Assembly (NCBI GenBank): GCA_023382975.1
Contig: JAHDXO010000005.1
Location: 170,886 to 234,885, forward strand
Reading direction: 5' to 3'
DNA length: 64,000 nucleotides
Origin: Pirellulaceae bacterium
Lineage (GTDB): Bacteria > Planctomycetota > Planctomycetia > Pirellulales > Pirellulaceae
The notes beneath the pieces were generated by a model, which was not told the origin of the DNA, did no database searches, and saw only the letters and a program-made list of their open reading frames with translations. Shown here one piece after another: positions 9,170 to 19,091 of this stretch; within the stretch, counting starts at the first letter, position 1; the number at the start of each line of letters is the position of its first letter. The position numbers were made by a program, and so were the translations under genes.

Positions 9170-10072
9170 TTACGGTTTCGCCGGCCGCGCGGGCAGGCGG
9201 CTGAAGTCGTCCAGCTTCATCGACGCGCGCATCCCCGGCCTCAGTTGCAGCCCCGCGTTTTCGACCTCGGCCCATATCCGGACTTGAGCGTTGACCGGAT
9301 CGATTTCGGGGTCCAGGAAAACGATTTTTCCCGGAAAGACCGTGCCGGGCGCGTCGGGCAGATCGACGCTCAGCCGCACTGCCTTGCCCTGTAGATCCGG
9401 TCGAGCGTACTGGGCCGGAAGATAGCCCTCGGCGCGCAGTCGGTCGATGCGCAGGATACGTACCACCGCCTCGCCCGGCGTCACCCATTCGCCGTGGTTG
9501 CGTTTGATCTGGACCACGATCCCGCTGAACGGCGCCAGCAGCTTGTGCCGCTGCACCGTCTCCTGCACGCTGCGGACCAAGCTTTCCTTGGCCTGCAACG
9601 TCAAGGCGGCGATCGTCTGTTCGTGCTGCGACTGTTCCACCGCCAACACGCTGCGTTCGACCACCAGTCGCAGGCGGTCCATCTCCGAGTCCGAAACGCT
9701 TTTGGCAAAGCTCTGATTCGATTGCTCGGCGCGCTGCAGTTCCGCTTTGGCGACGTCGACCGATTTCCGGGCGAAACGCAGATTCACGTCGTTGGTCGCG
9801 TTGGCCCGCGCGATCTGGACATCCAGCACCGCCTGCTCCTCCGCCAGCCGCGCTTCGGTGTCGTCGATCTGGGCCAGCAACTCGCCTTCCTGGACCATCT
9901 GGCCTTCGGTCACCCGGACGGCGGCCAGCAATCCGGCCTCGCGCGCCGGAACATCAACTTGCTGAACCAGTCGGATCAGCATCGATGGAACTTCCGCGGC
10001 TGGCAGCCAAGCCGGCATGCCGGTGCTGGACAGCAGAAGCAACGCGCCGGCAAACATCCACAATCGCATCAT
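9170..10072 (-). CDS. HlyD/RND-type periplasmic adaptor subunit
   Basis: 300 residues with an N-terminal signal sequence (MFAGALLLLSSTGMPAWLPA). The lipoyl-like half motif VPAREAGLLAAVRVTEGQMV is followed by a long coiled-coil hairpin (about 65-160) and the second half LLAPFSGIVVQIKRNHGEWV, then a beta-barrel domain. This is the standard membrane-fusion (adaptor) protein order, although shorter than classical RND adaptors (about 350-400). It sits between the GAF-HlyD and M50-HlyD genes with gaps of 9 and 4 bp, so the three are very probably co-transcribed and act in one envelope complex. Confidence 0.88.
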   Translation of the reverse strand: MMRLWMFAGALLLLSSTGMPAWLPAAEVPSMLIRLVQQVDVPAREAGLLAAVRVTEGQMVQEGELLAQIDDTEARLAEEQAVLDVQIARANATNDVNLRFARKSVDVAKAELQRAEQSNQSFAKSVSDSEMDRLRLVVERSVLAVEQSQHEQTIAALTLQAKESLVRSVQETVQRHKLLAPFSGIVVQIKRNHGEWVTPGEAVVRILRIDRLRAEGYLPAQYARPDLQGKAVRLSVDLPDAPGTVFPGKIVFLDPEIDPVNAQVRIWAEVENAGLQLRPGMRASMKLDDFSRLPARPAKP

Positions 10073-10081
10073 GGGAATCCC

Positions 10082-12097
10082 TCAGAATAGAATCCAGCGA
10101 CGAACGGCATCCAACAGGTCATGGAACCAGACGTAGCCCAGCGACCGACGTCCGCAGTGAATCTTGGCGGTGACGCCGGCGCCGGGAACCAATGGCCGAA
10201 TCTGCTCCCGGTCCAAGGTCACGGTGGCCAGGACAAAAGCCCCGTCCCGCTCGCTGATCTCGGTTCGCAGCCCCACGCGGTCCAGTTCGCCGCGGTGCGT
10301 CCGTGCGGGATCGCTGGCCAACAGGAACGAGACCGGCAGCGCATCGCCCGCCCGCTGCCGAGCGGCCAGCACGTGCGCCACGCGACGGTCGGGCACGCGC
10401 AACTCCAGTTGCCACGGGCCAGCCAGATCGCCGATGGTCAGCAAGATCTGCCCGCGCGCCACGGGACGCGCTTCGAGCAGCGACTGCGGGTTCCACGTCA
10501 ACACCTCGCCGTCCATCGGGCTGCGCACTTCGAGTTCCGCCTGTTGCTGTTCCAGAATGGCCTGCTGCGCTTCGAGGCCGGCGATCTGCTCGCGCAACTC
10601 CTCCTGCTCGGCGGTCAAGCGACCGTAACGCTGCCGCTGCTCGGCCGTGTCCCGCTGGTTCTGCATCCGCTCGGTCTCGACGGACGTGAATCGCTTCCGC
10701 GCCGTCTGGAGTTCTCCCCAAACCTGTTTGAACTGCAAGTCCAATTCGGCTCGTCTCAGCACCGCCAGCACCTCGCCAGCGGCGACCTGCTGGCGGTGCC
10801 GGGCCCGTAACTCGGCCACCACACCGTCGCTCGGAGCGAACACGTCGCGAACGCGAACCGGCTGCAGTTCCCCACGGGCCTCGATGCGAAAATCGGCCGG
10901 AATGATCGCCAAGGCCAGCCCCGCTACCAGCACCGCGGCCAGGGCCAGTCCGATCGTCAGCCGGCGACCGCGGGCAAACCACCCGCTGCGCGCCAACGCT
11001 CGGAACAGCCGCAACAGCGGCACGCGGTCCAATTCGCGAGCCCGTTGGAGTGCCAACCCGCAGTGGCCCCGCACCGCCGTCACCTGCCAGCGCAGCGGTT
11101 CGTCCAGCACGCCCTGGAACCGCTCGACGACCAGCACGCCGACCGGTTCAGCTTGCGGTTCTCCCGGCCCCGTTTCGGGATCGTCGGCGCTGGGGCGGAT
11201 AGGCACCACGGCCACCGTCTTGGCGTGCGCCTCGTCGATGTGAGACTGAAGCACTTGGTCCAGCTCCGGCGGCAGATTGTCTCGGTCATCCGGATACCAC
11301 AACGTCCGACCCGAAACGCACACTCGTTCGGCCAGTCGTTCCAGTTGACGAACCGCGTTGGCGCGGCGATTGACCGTCGCCACACCGCTGACCGCCAGCA
11401 GACGGCAGCCGCTCGCCTGACGGACCAGTACGCTGACCCGGTCGCATGCGGCCAGTTGCCGGACTTCGTTGGCGATCGTGCAAGCGGTCTCTTCCAGGTC
11501 CAGACTGCGATGCACCTGCTCGGAGAAACGCTGCAGACGTCTCAGGTCCGTCGCCCACAGGCGGTAGTTCCGCAATTGACGTTGGCGGTGAAATTCCGCC
11601 ACCAATTCGCCCACGACGTGCAAGAATTCCAAGTAGCCGCGCTGGGCTTTCGGGCTAGCCCCCGGCGACTGGAAGACTTCGAGTACTCCGGCCGCCTCGC
11701 TGCCGATCGTCCAGGGACTAAGCACCAGCAGGAACTCGGTCGTGTTCTGGCCCCCGGCCAGCGCGGTCGCGCCGGGCGGCACCAATCGACCGTCGCCTTG
11801 GGCGAGAACAGAAGCAACCAGCCCCGTGTGCCCGGCATCTGGCTCGTTCTGCGGCCACTTCAACGCAGGCGGCACAATCCGGGCATCGGCCATGATCGTC
11901 CCGCTTGGCGTTCGCACCCAGACGATTCCCCCCGCGGCGTCCAGACCGGCCACGACGCGCCGCAAGCACTCGGCATGGAACTCCGACGCCGCACATTCCG
12001 ACTTGGCCAACGCGGCCAGATCCTCCAACAGGGTATCGATTTCCTGCCAGACACCGTCGGATACTTCGATTTGGGGGGATTGGTCAACGCGCGACAT
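10082..12097 (-). CDS. GAF-domain HlyD-family membrane protein
   Basis: 671 residues from the ATG at 12097. An in-frame ATG at 12220 exists, but the extra 41 codons are AT-richer and look non-coding; neither has a strong ribosome-binding site. The N-terminal about 360 residues contain GAF-like sensor folds (LDLEETACTIANEVRQLAAC, then VAVVPIRP and VGVLVVERF). A single membrane span follows (LTIGLALAAVLVAGLALAII), then a HlyD-like half (LQPVRVRDVFAPSDGVVAEL), a coiled coil and VRSPMDGEVLTWNP. It is the first gene of the three-gene export cluster. Fusion of a cytoplasmic GAF sensor to a periplasmic adaptor suggests that a small ligand or redox state tunes the complex; that is inference. Confidence 0.82.
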   Translation of the reverse strand: MSRVDQSPQIEVSDGVWQEIDTLLEDLAALAKSECAASEFHAECLRRVVAGLDAAGGIVWVRTPSGTIMADARIVPPALKWPQNEPDAGHTGLVASVLAQGDGRLVPPGATALAGGQNTTEFLLVLSPWTIGSEAAGVLEVFQSPGASPKAQRGYLEFLHVVGELVAEFHRQRQLRNYRLWATDLRRLQRFSEQVHRSLDLEETACTIANEVRQLAACDRVSVLVRQASGCRLLAVSGVATVNRRANAVRQLERLAERVCVSGRTLWYPDDRDNLPPELDQVLQSHIDEAHAKTVAVVPIRPSADDPETGPGEPQAEPVGVLVVERFQGVLDEPLRWQVTAVRGHCGLALQRARELDRVPLLRLFRALARSGWFARGRRLTIGLALAAVLVAGLALAIIPADFRIEARGELQPVRVRDVFAPSDGVVAELRARHRQQVAAGEVLAVLRRAELDLQFKQVWGELQTARKRFTSVETERMQNQRDTAEQRQRYGRLTAEQEELREQIAGLEAQQAILEQQQAELEVRSPMDGEVLTWNPQSLLEARPVARGQILLTIGDLAGPWQLELRVPDRRVAHVLAARQRAGDALPVSFLLASDPARTHRGELDRVGLRTEISERDGAFVLATVTLDREQIRPLVPGAGVTAKIHCGRRSLGYVWFHDLLDAVRRWILF

Positions 12098-12238
12098 ATC
12101 GCTGAGTATACCAATCGCCTGCCATTCTGTAGCTGGCTCTGCTAAAACATAAACAGGATAATCAACTCTTGATTGTCCCGTGGATTTGCCTCTGCTGTCG
12201 GCGACACCATTCTGACCCATGAACGCAGAACACGGCCC

Positions 12239-12267
12239 TTGCCGACCATTTCCGCCGAAGATATAAT
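12239..12267 (+). promoter_or_regulatory. Predicted sigma-70 promoter of rpmE
   Basis: TTGCCG (12239-12244) is followed after 17 bp by a perfect TATAAT (12262-12267), 39 bp before the rpmE start codon. Spacing and position fit a housekeeping-type promoter. The start codon region has AAGGAA upstream of the ATG. Confidence 0.6.
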
Positions 12268-12305
12268 CCGCCGTTTCACCCTTCTAGCACAAGGAATGGA
12301 CCGAA

Positions 12306-12563
12306 ATGAAGGAAGGCATTCATCCGCAGTACCATGAGACGTTGGTGACTTGCGGCTGCGGGAATACCTTTAAGACTCGCAGCACCCGCAAGGAACTGAA
12401 GGTCGACATCTGCAACATGTGTCACCCGTTCTACACGGGGCGTTTGAAGTACGTCGACACCGCGGGGCGTATCGAGAAATTCCAGAAGAAATTCGCCGCC
12501 GGCACGTACACCAGTCTACAGCAGCCGAAGAAGAAGGCGGGCAAGCCCGCTGCCCAGTCCTAG
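12306..12563 (+). CDS. rpmE: 50S ribosomal protein L31
   Basis: 85 residues with the L31 signature [20 protein letters not shown] and [20 protein letters not shown]. The four zinc-ligand cysteines C16, C18, C36 and C39 are all present, so this is the zinc-containing (C+) form. The tail is lysine-rich, as is usual for the family. It lies upstream of prfA and prmC, a typical bacterial arrangement. A predicted promoter precedes it and a stem-loop follows it. Confidence 0.96.
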   Translation: MKEGIHPQYHETLVTCGCGNTFKTRSTRKELKVDICNMCHPFYTGRLKYVDTAGRIEKFQKKFAAGTYTSLQQPKKKAGKPAAQS

Positions 12564-12587
12564 CTGCGTTCGGCCATCGCTATTGTC

Positions 12588-12623
12588 AAACACGCTGTCC
12601 GCTTGGCGGGGAGCGTGTTTTCC
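12588..12623 (+). terminator. Possible stem-loop terminator or attenuator after rpmE
   Basis: AAACACGCT (12588-12596) pairs with AGCGTGTTT (12612-12620) across a 15-nt loop, followed by a short T run. It could end most rpmE transcripts before prfA. The T tract is short, so this is a weak call. Confidence 0.45.
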
Positions 12624-12728
12624 GTGCGCCGACCGCTCGATCATCCACGCTCCATCTCACGAAGCCGGCTGCCGATCGAGCGGCGAAGGGGAGATCGAGG
12701 CGGCCGTGATTGAACGGATGGGCAAACG

Positions 12729-13799
12729 ATGCGTCAGATGCTGGACGAAAAACTGGCTCGGTTCGAAGACCTCGAGCGGCACATGGCCGATCCCGCGGTG
12801 CTTGCCGATTCTGGGCGGATGGCCGCCGCGGCGCGGGAACACGGCTCGCTGGCCAAACTGGCGACCAAGTACCGCCGCTTCCAGTCGTTCAACGACGAGA
12901 TCCGCCAGTTGCGCGAGATGCTCGAGAGCGACGATGCCGACGAACGGGAGATGGCCGAGGCGGAACTGCCCGAGCTGAAGGCACGCCGCGAGCAACTCTG
13001 GAACGAACTGCTGGAGCTGACGATCGGCGGCGACGACGCCAACCGGTCTCGCTGCGTGATGGAAATCCGCGCCGGCACGGGCGGCGAAGAGGCTGCGTTG
13101 TTCGCTCGCGACCTTTACGAGATGTACAAGAAGCACGCGGAAGCGAAGGGCTGGAAGATCGAAGTGCTGTATTCGAGCCCCACGGAACTGGGCGGCTTGA
13201 AGGAAGTCTCGCTGGCCTTCGAAGGCGAAGGCGTCTACCGCGAACTGGCTTACGAAAGCGGCGGACATCGCGTGCAGCGGGTGCCCGAGACCGAAGCCAA
13301 GGGCCGCATCCATACCTCGGCCGCGACAGTCGCCGTGCTGCCCGAGCCGGAGGATGTCGAGATCAATCTGAAGCCGGACGACTACCGCAAGGATATCTTC
13401 CACGCCAGCGGCCCAGGCGGCCAGCATGTCAACAAGACCGCCTCCGCCGTCCGCTTGACGCATTTCGAAACGGGCATCGTGGTCTCGATGCAGGACGAGA
13501 AGAGCCAGCACAAGAATCTTGCCAAGGCGTTGCGAATCCTCAAGTCGCGGGTGTACGATCATTACCAAAGCCTGGAAGACGCGAAGCGGGCTCAGGAACG
13601 CAAGACCCTGGTCGGTTCGGGCGACCGCAGCCAGCGGATTCGCACCTACAACTTTCCGGAGAACCGGGTGACCGATCACCGCATCAACCTGACACTGTAC
13701 AAGCTGGATCAGATCCTGGCCGGGAACGTCCAACCGCTGACGGACGGCCTGATCGATCACGACCGCGAGCAATTGCGGGAGACGATGGACCTGGACTAA
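12729..13799 (+). CDS. prfA: Peptide chain release factor 1
   Basis: 356 residues. The catalytic GGQ (230-232, in [11 protein letters not shown]) that triggers peptidyl-tRNA hydrolysis is intact. The stop-codon-recognition tripeptide is P186-E-T188 ([14 protein letters not shown]), the PxT form of RF1 that reads UAA and UAG, not the SPF of RF2. The middle residue is Glu where Escherichia coli has Ala. The stop codon overlaps the start of prmC by one base (TAATG). PrmC is the methyltransferase that modifies the GGQ glutamine, so the pair is functionally and translationally coupled. Confidence 0.96.
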   Translation: MRQMLDEKLARFEDLERHMADPAVLADSGRMAAAAREHGSLAKLATKYRRFQSFNDEIRQLREMLESDDADEREMAEAELPELKARREQLWNELLELTIGGDDANRSRCVMEIRAGTGGEEAALFARDLYEMYKKHAEAKGWKIEVLYSSPTELGGLKEVSLAFEGEGVYRELAYESGGHRVQRVPETEAKGRIHTSAATVAVLPEPEDVEINLKPDDYRKDIFHASGPGGQHVNKTASAVRLTHFETGIVVSMQDEKSQHKNLAKALRILKSRVYDHYQSLEDAKRAQERKTLVGSGDRSQRIRTYNFPENRVTDHRINLTLYKLDQILAGNVQPLTDGLIDHDREQLRETMDLD

Positions 13800-14680
13800 T
13801 GCCGGAAATCGAAGACTGGACCGTCGGACGCCTGTTGACCTGGACCACCGACTACCTGAAGCGACAGGGCTCGGAGAGTCCCCGGTTGGACGCCGAAGTG
13901 CTGCTGGCCAAGGCCCGCGACTGCCAGCGGATCGAGCTGTACACAGCCTTCAACGAGCTGGTGGCCGACGAGATCCGCACCGCCTTTCGGGAACTGGTCA
14001 AGCGGCGGGCGGGCGGCGAGCCGGTGGCGTACCTGGTTGGCTACCGGGAATTCTACTCGCTGGCCTTCGAAGTCACGCCGGACGTGCTGATCCCCCGCCC
14101 CGAGACCGAAGACCTGGTGTTGCGCGTCGTGGATCTCTGCAAGAATCGCAGCGCCGACGAAGTGCCGCGGATCGCCGATGTGGGCACCGGCTCGGGCGCG
14201 ATCGCTGTCAGCGGCGCGCGGCATGTACCCGGAAGTCGATGGACGGCGATCGACATCAGTCCCGCGGCGCTTGAAGTCGCCCGCCGCAACGCCGCCCGAC
14301 ACCAAGTCGCCGACCGCATCGAATTCCTCGAAGGCGATCTGCTCGCATCCCTGCCGTCGGACACCCAGTTCGACATCGTGGTCAGCAACCCACCCTACGT
14401 CAGCCGGAGCGAATGGGAAGCGTTGAAAACCGACGTCCGCGACCACGAGCCCTACCAAGCACTGGTCGCGGGCGAAACCGGCGCGGAAGTCATCGCCCGC
14501 CTGATCCCGCAAGCCGCCGACCACCTGCGTCCCGGCGGCTGGCTGCTGATCGAGATCAGCCCCATGATTGAGAATGCCGTCGCCCAACTGCTGCAAGCCG
14601 ACCCCCGCTTCGAATCCTCCGCGATCCACAAGGACACCGCCCACCACCCCCGCATCGCCCAAGCCCGAAAATGCGAGTGA
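13799..14680 (+). CDS. prmC: Release factor glutamine methyltransferase
   Basis: 293 residues starting at the ATG that shares its A with the prfA stop codon. An N-terminal helical domain is followed by a class I methyltransferase domain with the SAM-binding motif ADVGTGSGAIAV and the NPPY motif (IVVSNPPYVSRSEWE), which positions the side-chain amide nitrogen. YLVGYREFYSLAF and LIPRPETEDLV are diagnostic of PrmC/HemK. It methylates the glutamine of the GGQ motif in release factors. The G-x-G-x-G run is followed by a shortened AVSGARH instead of the usual ALAHE-type helix, a minor divergence. Confidence 0.95.
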   Translation: MPEIEDWTVGRLLTWTTDYLKRQGSESPRLDAEVLLAKARDCQRIELYTAFNELVADEIRTAFRELVKRRAGGEPVAYLVGYREFYSLAFEVTPDVLIPRPETEDLVLRVVDLCKNRSADEVPRIADVGTGSGAIAVSGARHVPGSRWTAIDISPAALEVARRNAARHQVADRIEFLEGDLLASLPSDTQFDIVVSNPPYVSRSEWEALKTDVRDHEPYQALVAGETGAEVIARLIPQAADHLRPGGWLLIEISPMIENAVAQLLQADPRFESSAIHKDTAHHPRIAQARKCE

Positions 14681-14681
14681 C

Positions 14682-14730
14682 GTCAGTTGTCAGTTGTCAG
14701 TTGTCAGTTGTCAGTTGTCAGTTGTCAGTT
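14682..14730. repeat. Heptanucleotide tandem repeat (GTCAGTT)x7
   Basis: Seven perfect head-to-tail copies of GTCAGTT start two bases after the prmC stop codon and end at 14730. A seven-base unit in a non-coding spot is a typical slippage-prone microsatellite. Confidence 0.95.
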
Positions 14731-14758
14731 GATCTCGTGCATCGTCTATTCTGCGCAG

Positions 14759-14788
14759 CATCGTTTTGCCAATCATCGTTTTGCCAAT
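14759..14788. repeat. Direct duplication of a 15-bp unit
   Basis: CATCGTTTTGCCAAT occurs twice in tandem (14759-14773 and 14774-14788). It lies between prmC and the convergent sulfatase gene, shortly after the heptamer repeat. No further structure is seen in this roughly 200-bp gap. Confidence 0.85.
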
Positions 14789-14891
14789 CATCTTCGGGGA
14801 GACGGACGGTTGCCCCGTCAAGTCCACTTGGGCACACGGGGCACGCACCGTCCGGCCGAAAACACGATCTTGATGCACGCACCCGTCCTGC

Positions 14892-16265
14892 TCACCGTTT
14901 GGGCTGGGGGGCGGTTGGCGTTGGATTTCCGGATTTGGCGCCTTCGGCCCGGATTTCGGTGTGCAGACGTTTCATTTCCGCGGCCATTGCCTGAACTCGT
15001 TCGGGATGTTGGGCGGCCAAATCTTGCTGTTCGCCGATGTCGTCGGCGACGTGGTACAGTTGGAACCGATCGAGCCCGGCGTTGGCCAACAGTTTCCACG
15101 GACCGTCGCGCAGCGCGATCACCCAGGGCGTGCTGATGGCGTTGTCATATTGCCAGTACAGCGGATGCGGGCGCTCGATCGGCTGGTTCTGGAGCAAGGG
15201 CAGGATGTTGGCGCCGTCCAACGTCCGGTCGCTCGGCGGGTCGATCCCGGCCAAGGCGCAGAAGGTGGGCAACAGATCGACGCCGCACATCGGCTGGGCC
15301 GACGTCGTGCCCGCCTGGATGCGGCCGGGCCAGCGGACGATGCCGGGCACGCGATAACCGGCCTCGGTGACGTGCAACTTCATCCCGCGCAGCGGGCCGG
15401 GCGTCCCGTAACTGCGGTTGGCGGTCTTGTAGCGGTTTAACGTTTCAGGGCCGTTGTCGCTGGTGAACACCACGAACGTATCCTCACGCATTTGGCGGTC
15501 GTCCAGATACTTCATCAGCTTGCCCACGGCCGCGTCCATCTGCGACACGTCGCCGTAGTAGTGGCGGCGGTCCAGGTTGGGCTCGTCGGGGTAAAGATCG
15601 AGGAACTCCTGAGCCGCCATGACCAGCTCGTGCGGTTCGTGGAACCAGACGTTCAGGAAGAACGGCTCCTGCTGGATGCCGTCCAGCCACCGCATCGCCT
15701 CGTCAACCACCACGTGCGAAGACGGTCCCTTAAGCGGCCCGGCCGGCTGCCCGTTGCGGACGAAGTTGACGGGATTCAGGTGGTTCGGCGCAACGTTGTT
15801 CTGGGTATAAAACCAATGCTCGAATCCCGCATCGCCGGGCGTCGGTTCGGAACCGTCCACGCGGCTGTTCAGGTGCCATTTTCCGACGTGGCAGGTCCGG
15901 TAACCGGCTTGGCGGAGCAATTGAGCCACCGTCACTTCGCCCTCGCGCAGGTAGATGCCGCTGTGGGCGGGGATCCAGTCGCGAATGCCCAGCCGGTTCG
16001 GGTTCCGTCCGGTCATCAACCCCCCGCGCGCCGGTGAACAGACCGGGGCCGCGGAGTAGCAATGCGTCAGCCGCACGCCTTCGGAGGCCAATCGATCCAG
16101 ATGAGGCGACTGGATGGTCGGGTGTGCAAAACAACCGAGGTCGCCGTAGCCCAGATCGTCGCACAACAGCAGGATGATGTTCGGTCGGACCGGGGTCTCG
16201 GCGCCGATTGACGCGGCGGATGCGGCCATCAGCAGGGGCAGCACGATCGCAAGTTGGATTCGCAT
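14892..16265 (-). CDS. Secreted sulfatase (formylglycine-dependent, S1 type)
   Basis: 457 residues with a signal peptide (MRIQLAIVLPLLMAASAASIG). The metal-binding LLLCDDLGYGDLG (D36, D37) and the maturation motif C76-S-P-A-R80 are intact. Cys76 would be oxidised to formylglycine by a sulfatase-modifying enzyme, not seen in this window. HVGKWHL and the late FTSDNGPE motif match arylsulfatase A/N-acetylgalactosamine-6-sulfatase-like enzymes. The neighbouring genes on the same strand encode a GH95 fucosidase and other secreted enzymes, which suggests removal of sulfate esters from an algal or host sulfated glycan. The exact subfamily is not determinable by eye. Confidence 0.93.
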   Translation of the reverse strand: MRIQLAIVLPLLMAASAASIGAETPVRPNIILLLCDDLGYGDLGCFAHPTIQSPHLDRLASEGVRLTHCYSAAPVCSPARGGLMTGRNPNRLGIRDWIPAHSGIYLREGEVTVAQLLRQAGYRTCHVGKWHLNSRVDGSEPTPGDAGFEHWFYTQNNVAPNHLNPVNFVRNGQPAGPLKGPSSHVVVDEAMRWLDGIQQEPFFLNVWFHEPHELVMAAQEFLDLYPDEPNLDRRHYYGDVSQMDAAVGKLMKYLDDRQMREDTFVVFTSDNGPETLNRYKTANRSYGTPGPLRGMKLHVTEAGYRVPGIVRWPGRIQAGTTSAQPMCGVDLLPTFCALAGIDPPSDRTLDGANILPLLQNQPIERPHPLYWQYDNAISTPWVIALRDGPWKLLANAGLDRFQLYHVADDIGEQQDLAAQHPERVQAMAAEMKRLHTEIRAEGAKSGNPTPTAPQPKR

Positions 16266-16324
16266 GATGACTCCTTGGCAGAGTTTGTCGAGAAGAACGC
16301 GTTAGGTGATTGCACTTTGGCAAC

Positions 16325-16375
16325 GGCACGCTGAAGCGTACACTCCAACGGGGGCACGCTGAAGCGTACACTCCA
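16325..16375. repeat. Two direct copies of a 23-bp intergenic repeat
   Basis: GGCACGCTGAAGCGTACACT plus CCA occurs at 16325-16347 and 16353-16375, a 28-bp period. It lies in the 132-bp gap upstream of the sulfatase gene. Each copy contains the imperfect palindrome CACGCTGAAGCGTAC. Confidence 0.85.
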
Positions 16376-16397
16376 GCATGGCAGTGACACATGTCGT

Positions 16398-19091
16398 TCA
16401 GCGAGGGGGCGGCGTCGGGACGATCGGCACGCGATAGGTCTGGCCGGCCTTGACGTCGAGGGTGTCGGGACCGTCGATCGTTTGCCCCGGCGGCAGGCGG
16501 AGGGTGTGGCGGCCGTCGAGGTCCGCACGGAGCGTGACGTTGGTCAGGCGGCCGTCCTGCCATGCCATGTCGATTTCCAAACCGCCTCGGGCGCGGATGC
16601 CGCGGACGCTGCCGGTCGCCCAGGCGTCAGGCAACGCCGGCAGCAGATCGACCGTGCCCAGGTGCGATTGCACGAGCATCTCGCACACGCCGGCGGCATA
16701 GCCGAAATTGCCGTCGATCTGGAAGGGCGGATGCGTCGCAAACAGGTTCGGGTAGAACATGCTCTGGATCATGCTGCTGAGGATGCGGTAGGCACGGTTC
16801 CCGTCATGTAGCCGGGCCCAGATCGAGGTCTTCCACGCCCGGCTCCAGCCGGTCGAGGCGTCGCCGCGAGCGTTCATCGAGACCCGCGCCGCCTCGGCCA
16901 GTTCGGGCGTCGTCCGCGGCGAAATCTGCCGACCCGGATGAACGGCGATCATGTGCGACAGGTGCCGATGCTGGTCTTGGGGATCGTCGCGATCGACCAT
17001 CCATTCCTGCAACTGGCCCCAGCGGCCGATCTTCGGCCCCAGCAGTTTTTCGCGTTTGGCCGCGATCTCCTGACGAAACGGTTCGTCGACTCCCAACGCC
17101 TCCGAGGCTTCCAGATAATTGGTGAACAAGTCCCAGACCAACTGCTGGTCGAACGACACGCCGTCTTCGTGAGGCCCGTGTTCGGGCGAGAAACCGTCAG
17201 GCGAAACCAGCGTGCCGTCGGGCAGCGCCTTGAGATGGTCGACCCAGAACTCGCACAGCTCTTTCAGGATCGGATACAGCCGGGTGGCCAGGTATTCCCG
17301 GTCGCCCGTAAACGCGTAATGGTCCCACAGGTTCTGAGCCACCCAGGCGGCATCGCCCTTGGACCATTTCCAGGTTGAACCGCCGAAGATGCCGTTTTCC
17401 GCGTGGCAGATCCAGCCGCGGGTGCCGAAGGCCGCGCTCGTCTCATCGCGGCGGACTCCGCGGATCGAGTACACCCATTCGGCCAGCGGCTCGAAGCACT
17501 CGGCCAAATTTGCCGGATCGACGAACCAATAATTCATCTCGACGTTCACGTCGGTGTGGTAGTCGCTTCGCCACGGCGGTCGGTTGCTGTGGTTCCACAG
17601 CCCCTGCAGATTCGCCGGTAAACTACCCGGGCGCGAAGAACTGATCATCAGATAACGAGCGTACTGGACCAGCAGCGCCTCCAGACCGGGATCGGCTGCC
17701 TCCTGCTTGTATTGAGCCAACCGCTGGTCGGTGGCCAAACCGCGCGTGGCCTCCGGGGTCTCTCCCAAATCCAGCGAGAAACGGTCGAACAGCCGTCGGT
17801 AGTCGGCGCTGTGCTCGTCCAGCAGTGCCTCGAACGGCTTCTCCGCCGCGGCGGCCAATTGCGCGGCGATCCGCTCGCGGGGATGCTCGCCTTTCCAGCC
17901 TTGCTCCCGGCGATTGACGTAGTTGGTATCGGCGGCCAGTAGCAGGGTCAGTGCGTCGCAGTCTTTGAAGACCAGGCAACCGTCGCCCGCTTCGAGCGTG
18001 CCGCCTTCGTGCAGCACCAGCAGTTGCGCTTCGTAGTCCAACGCGACCTGGTACGCACCGGTCCTGCCTTGGGTGCTGCCGTCGCCGTAGACGTACCCGG
18101 CCAACGAACCGGATGCGGTGATCCGGTTGTCTTGGGCCACGGGCTGCGCCTGGTGCATGTCCGTCAACACGATCCTGCCGGTATGAGCGGCTTTCTTGTC
18201 CGCCGTGAACCGCAGGACCATCACTTGCGCCGGGTGGCTGGAGAAGCACGTGCGGCGGAAGTTCGTGCCGTTGCGGGCATAGCGAATCTCGTGGACCGCG
18301 CGGCCGATGTCCAGCCAGCGGAGGTACGAGCCGCCTTGCCCCGCATCGAGGGCGCTGCGGAACGCCGAGCCGGCTTCGCCCAACGCGATCTCCGCGACCT
18401 GGAAATGCGTCCGGTCGGTCGGCTGGAACACCAAGCGGTACGATCGAAACGCCTTGTCGTTCTCGAACGTGAACGTCTTGGACGCGTGCCGCTCAGGGAA
18501 CGGCTTATCGAGCCGTTGTTCGTCCAGCAGCGTCCAGGACGCTTCGTCGCTGGACCCCAGCAGTTGCCAATGCTGCGGATCGCGACCCGGCATGTCGTTG
18601 GCGCTAGTCAGCGTATAGCTCGTCAGCGGCGCGACGGGCTCCTCGGCCAGCGTGACTTGCCAGACGACCGGCCGGTTGCCATGCTCCATGCACCACTTCG
18701 TACCGGGGTCGCCATCGACCGTCTTCTCAATGGCTTCCCTGCTGGATGTCGGATGTCCGCTGGGATTCGAGACGCCCGGTTGGCCCGGACCATCGCCGAA
18801 TTCGACGAACACATCGCCGAAAGCCTGGTACGCCCCCGTGTCCTGTTCGTCACCGATCCACAGGCTGTCCTCGTTGAACTGGATCCGCTCCTGTTCGACG
18901 CCGCCGAAAACCATGCCACCAAGCCGCCCATTGCCGATCGGCAGCGCCTCGGTCTCCCAATTCCTGGCCGCCGACCGGTACCAAAGCACATGGTCGCCAT
19001 CCCCAGGCGGTTCTTCGGCCACCCCACTGCCGCACATCGCTGCCAACAAAACCCAGCCTAGCAACCCATTCCCAGTTCGCGATCGGTTCAT
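16398..19091 (-). CDS. Alpha-L-fucosidase-like GH95 protein with inserted F5/8-C-like domain
   Basis: 897 residues from the ATG at 19091 (AAGGAGC 7 nt upstream; signal peptide [16 protein letters not shown]). The family signature [17 protein letters not shown] and IQFNEDSLW is at 48-78. The catalytic (alpha/alpha)6 barrel keeps the expected motifs: [19 protein letters not shown] with [20 protein letters not shown] (general acid Glu), and [11 protein letters not shown] (Asp). Residues about 100-245 do not belong to GH95. [18 protein letters not shown] and FRSYRLVF look like a discoidin/F5-8 type C carbohydrate-binding fold inserted in the N-terminal beta domain, between [11 protein letters not shown] and [11 protein letters not shown]. 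Likely extracellular removal of fucose (or related sugars) from glycans. Confidence 0.9.
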   Translation of the reverse strand: MNRSRTGNGLLGWVLLAAMCGSGVAEEPPGDGDHVLWYRSAARNWETEALPIGNGRLGGMVFGGVEQERIQFNEDSLWIGDEQDTGAYQAFGDVFVEFGDGPGQPGVSNPSGHPTSSREAIEKTVDGDPGTKWCMEHGNRPVVWQVTLAEEPVAPLTSYTLTSANDMPGRDPQHWQLLGSSDEASWTLLDEQRLDKPFPERHASKTFTFENDKAFRSYRLVFQPTDRTHFQVAEIALGEAGSAFRSALDAGQGGSYLRWLDIGRAVHEIRYARNGTNFRRTCFSSHPAQVMVLRFTADKKAAHTGRIVLTDMHQAQPVAQDNRITASGSLAGYVYGDGSTQGRTGAYQVALDYEAQLLVLHEGGTLEAGDGCLVFKDCDALTLLLAADTNYVNRREQGWKGEHPRERIAAQLAAAAEKPFEALLDEHSADYRRLFDRFSLDLGETPEATRGLATDQRLAQYKQEAADPGLEALLVQYARYLMISSSRPGSLPANLQGLWNHSNRPPWRSDYHTDVNVEMNYWFVDPANLAECFEPLAEWVYSIRGVRRDETSAAFGTRGWICHAENGIFGGSTWKWSKGDAAWVAQNLWDHYAFTGDREYLATRLYPILKELCEFWVDHLKALPDGTLVSPDGFSPEHGPHEDGVSFDQQLVWDLFTNYLEASEALGVDEPFRQEIAAKREKLLGPKIGRWGQLQEWMVDRDDPQDQHRHLSHMIAVHPGRQISPRTTPELAEAARVSMNARGDASTGWSRAWKTSIWARLHDGNRAYRILSSMIQSMFYPNLFATHPPFQIDGNFGYAAGVCEMLVQSHLGTVDLLPALPDAWATGSVRGIRARGGLEIDMAWQDGRLTNVTLRADLDGRHTLRLPPGQTIDGPDTLDVKAGQTYRVPIVPTPPPR

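Noticed and set aside
12097..12220. Upstream ATG start for the GAF-HlyD gene
   Set aside because: The extra segment is AT-richer, lacks domain character and has no ribosome-binding site, so the ATG at 12097 was preferred.
14682..14730. CRISPR-like repeats
   Set aside because: The units are seven bases and tandem without spacers, so this is a microsatellite, not a CRISPR array.
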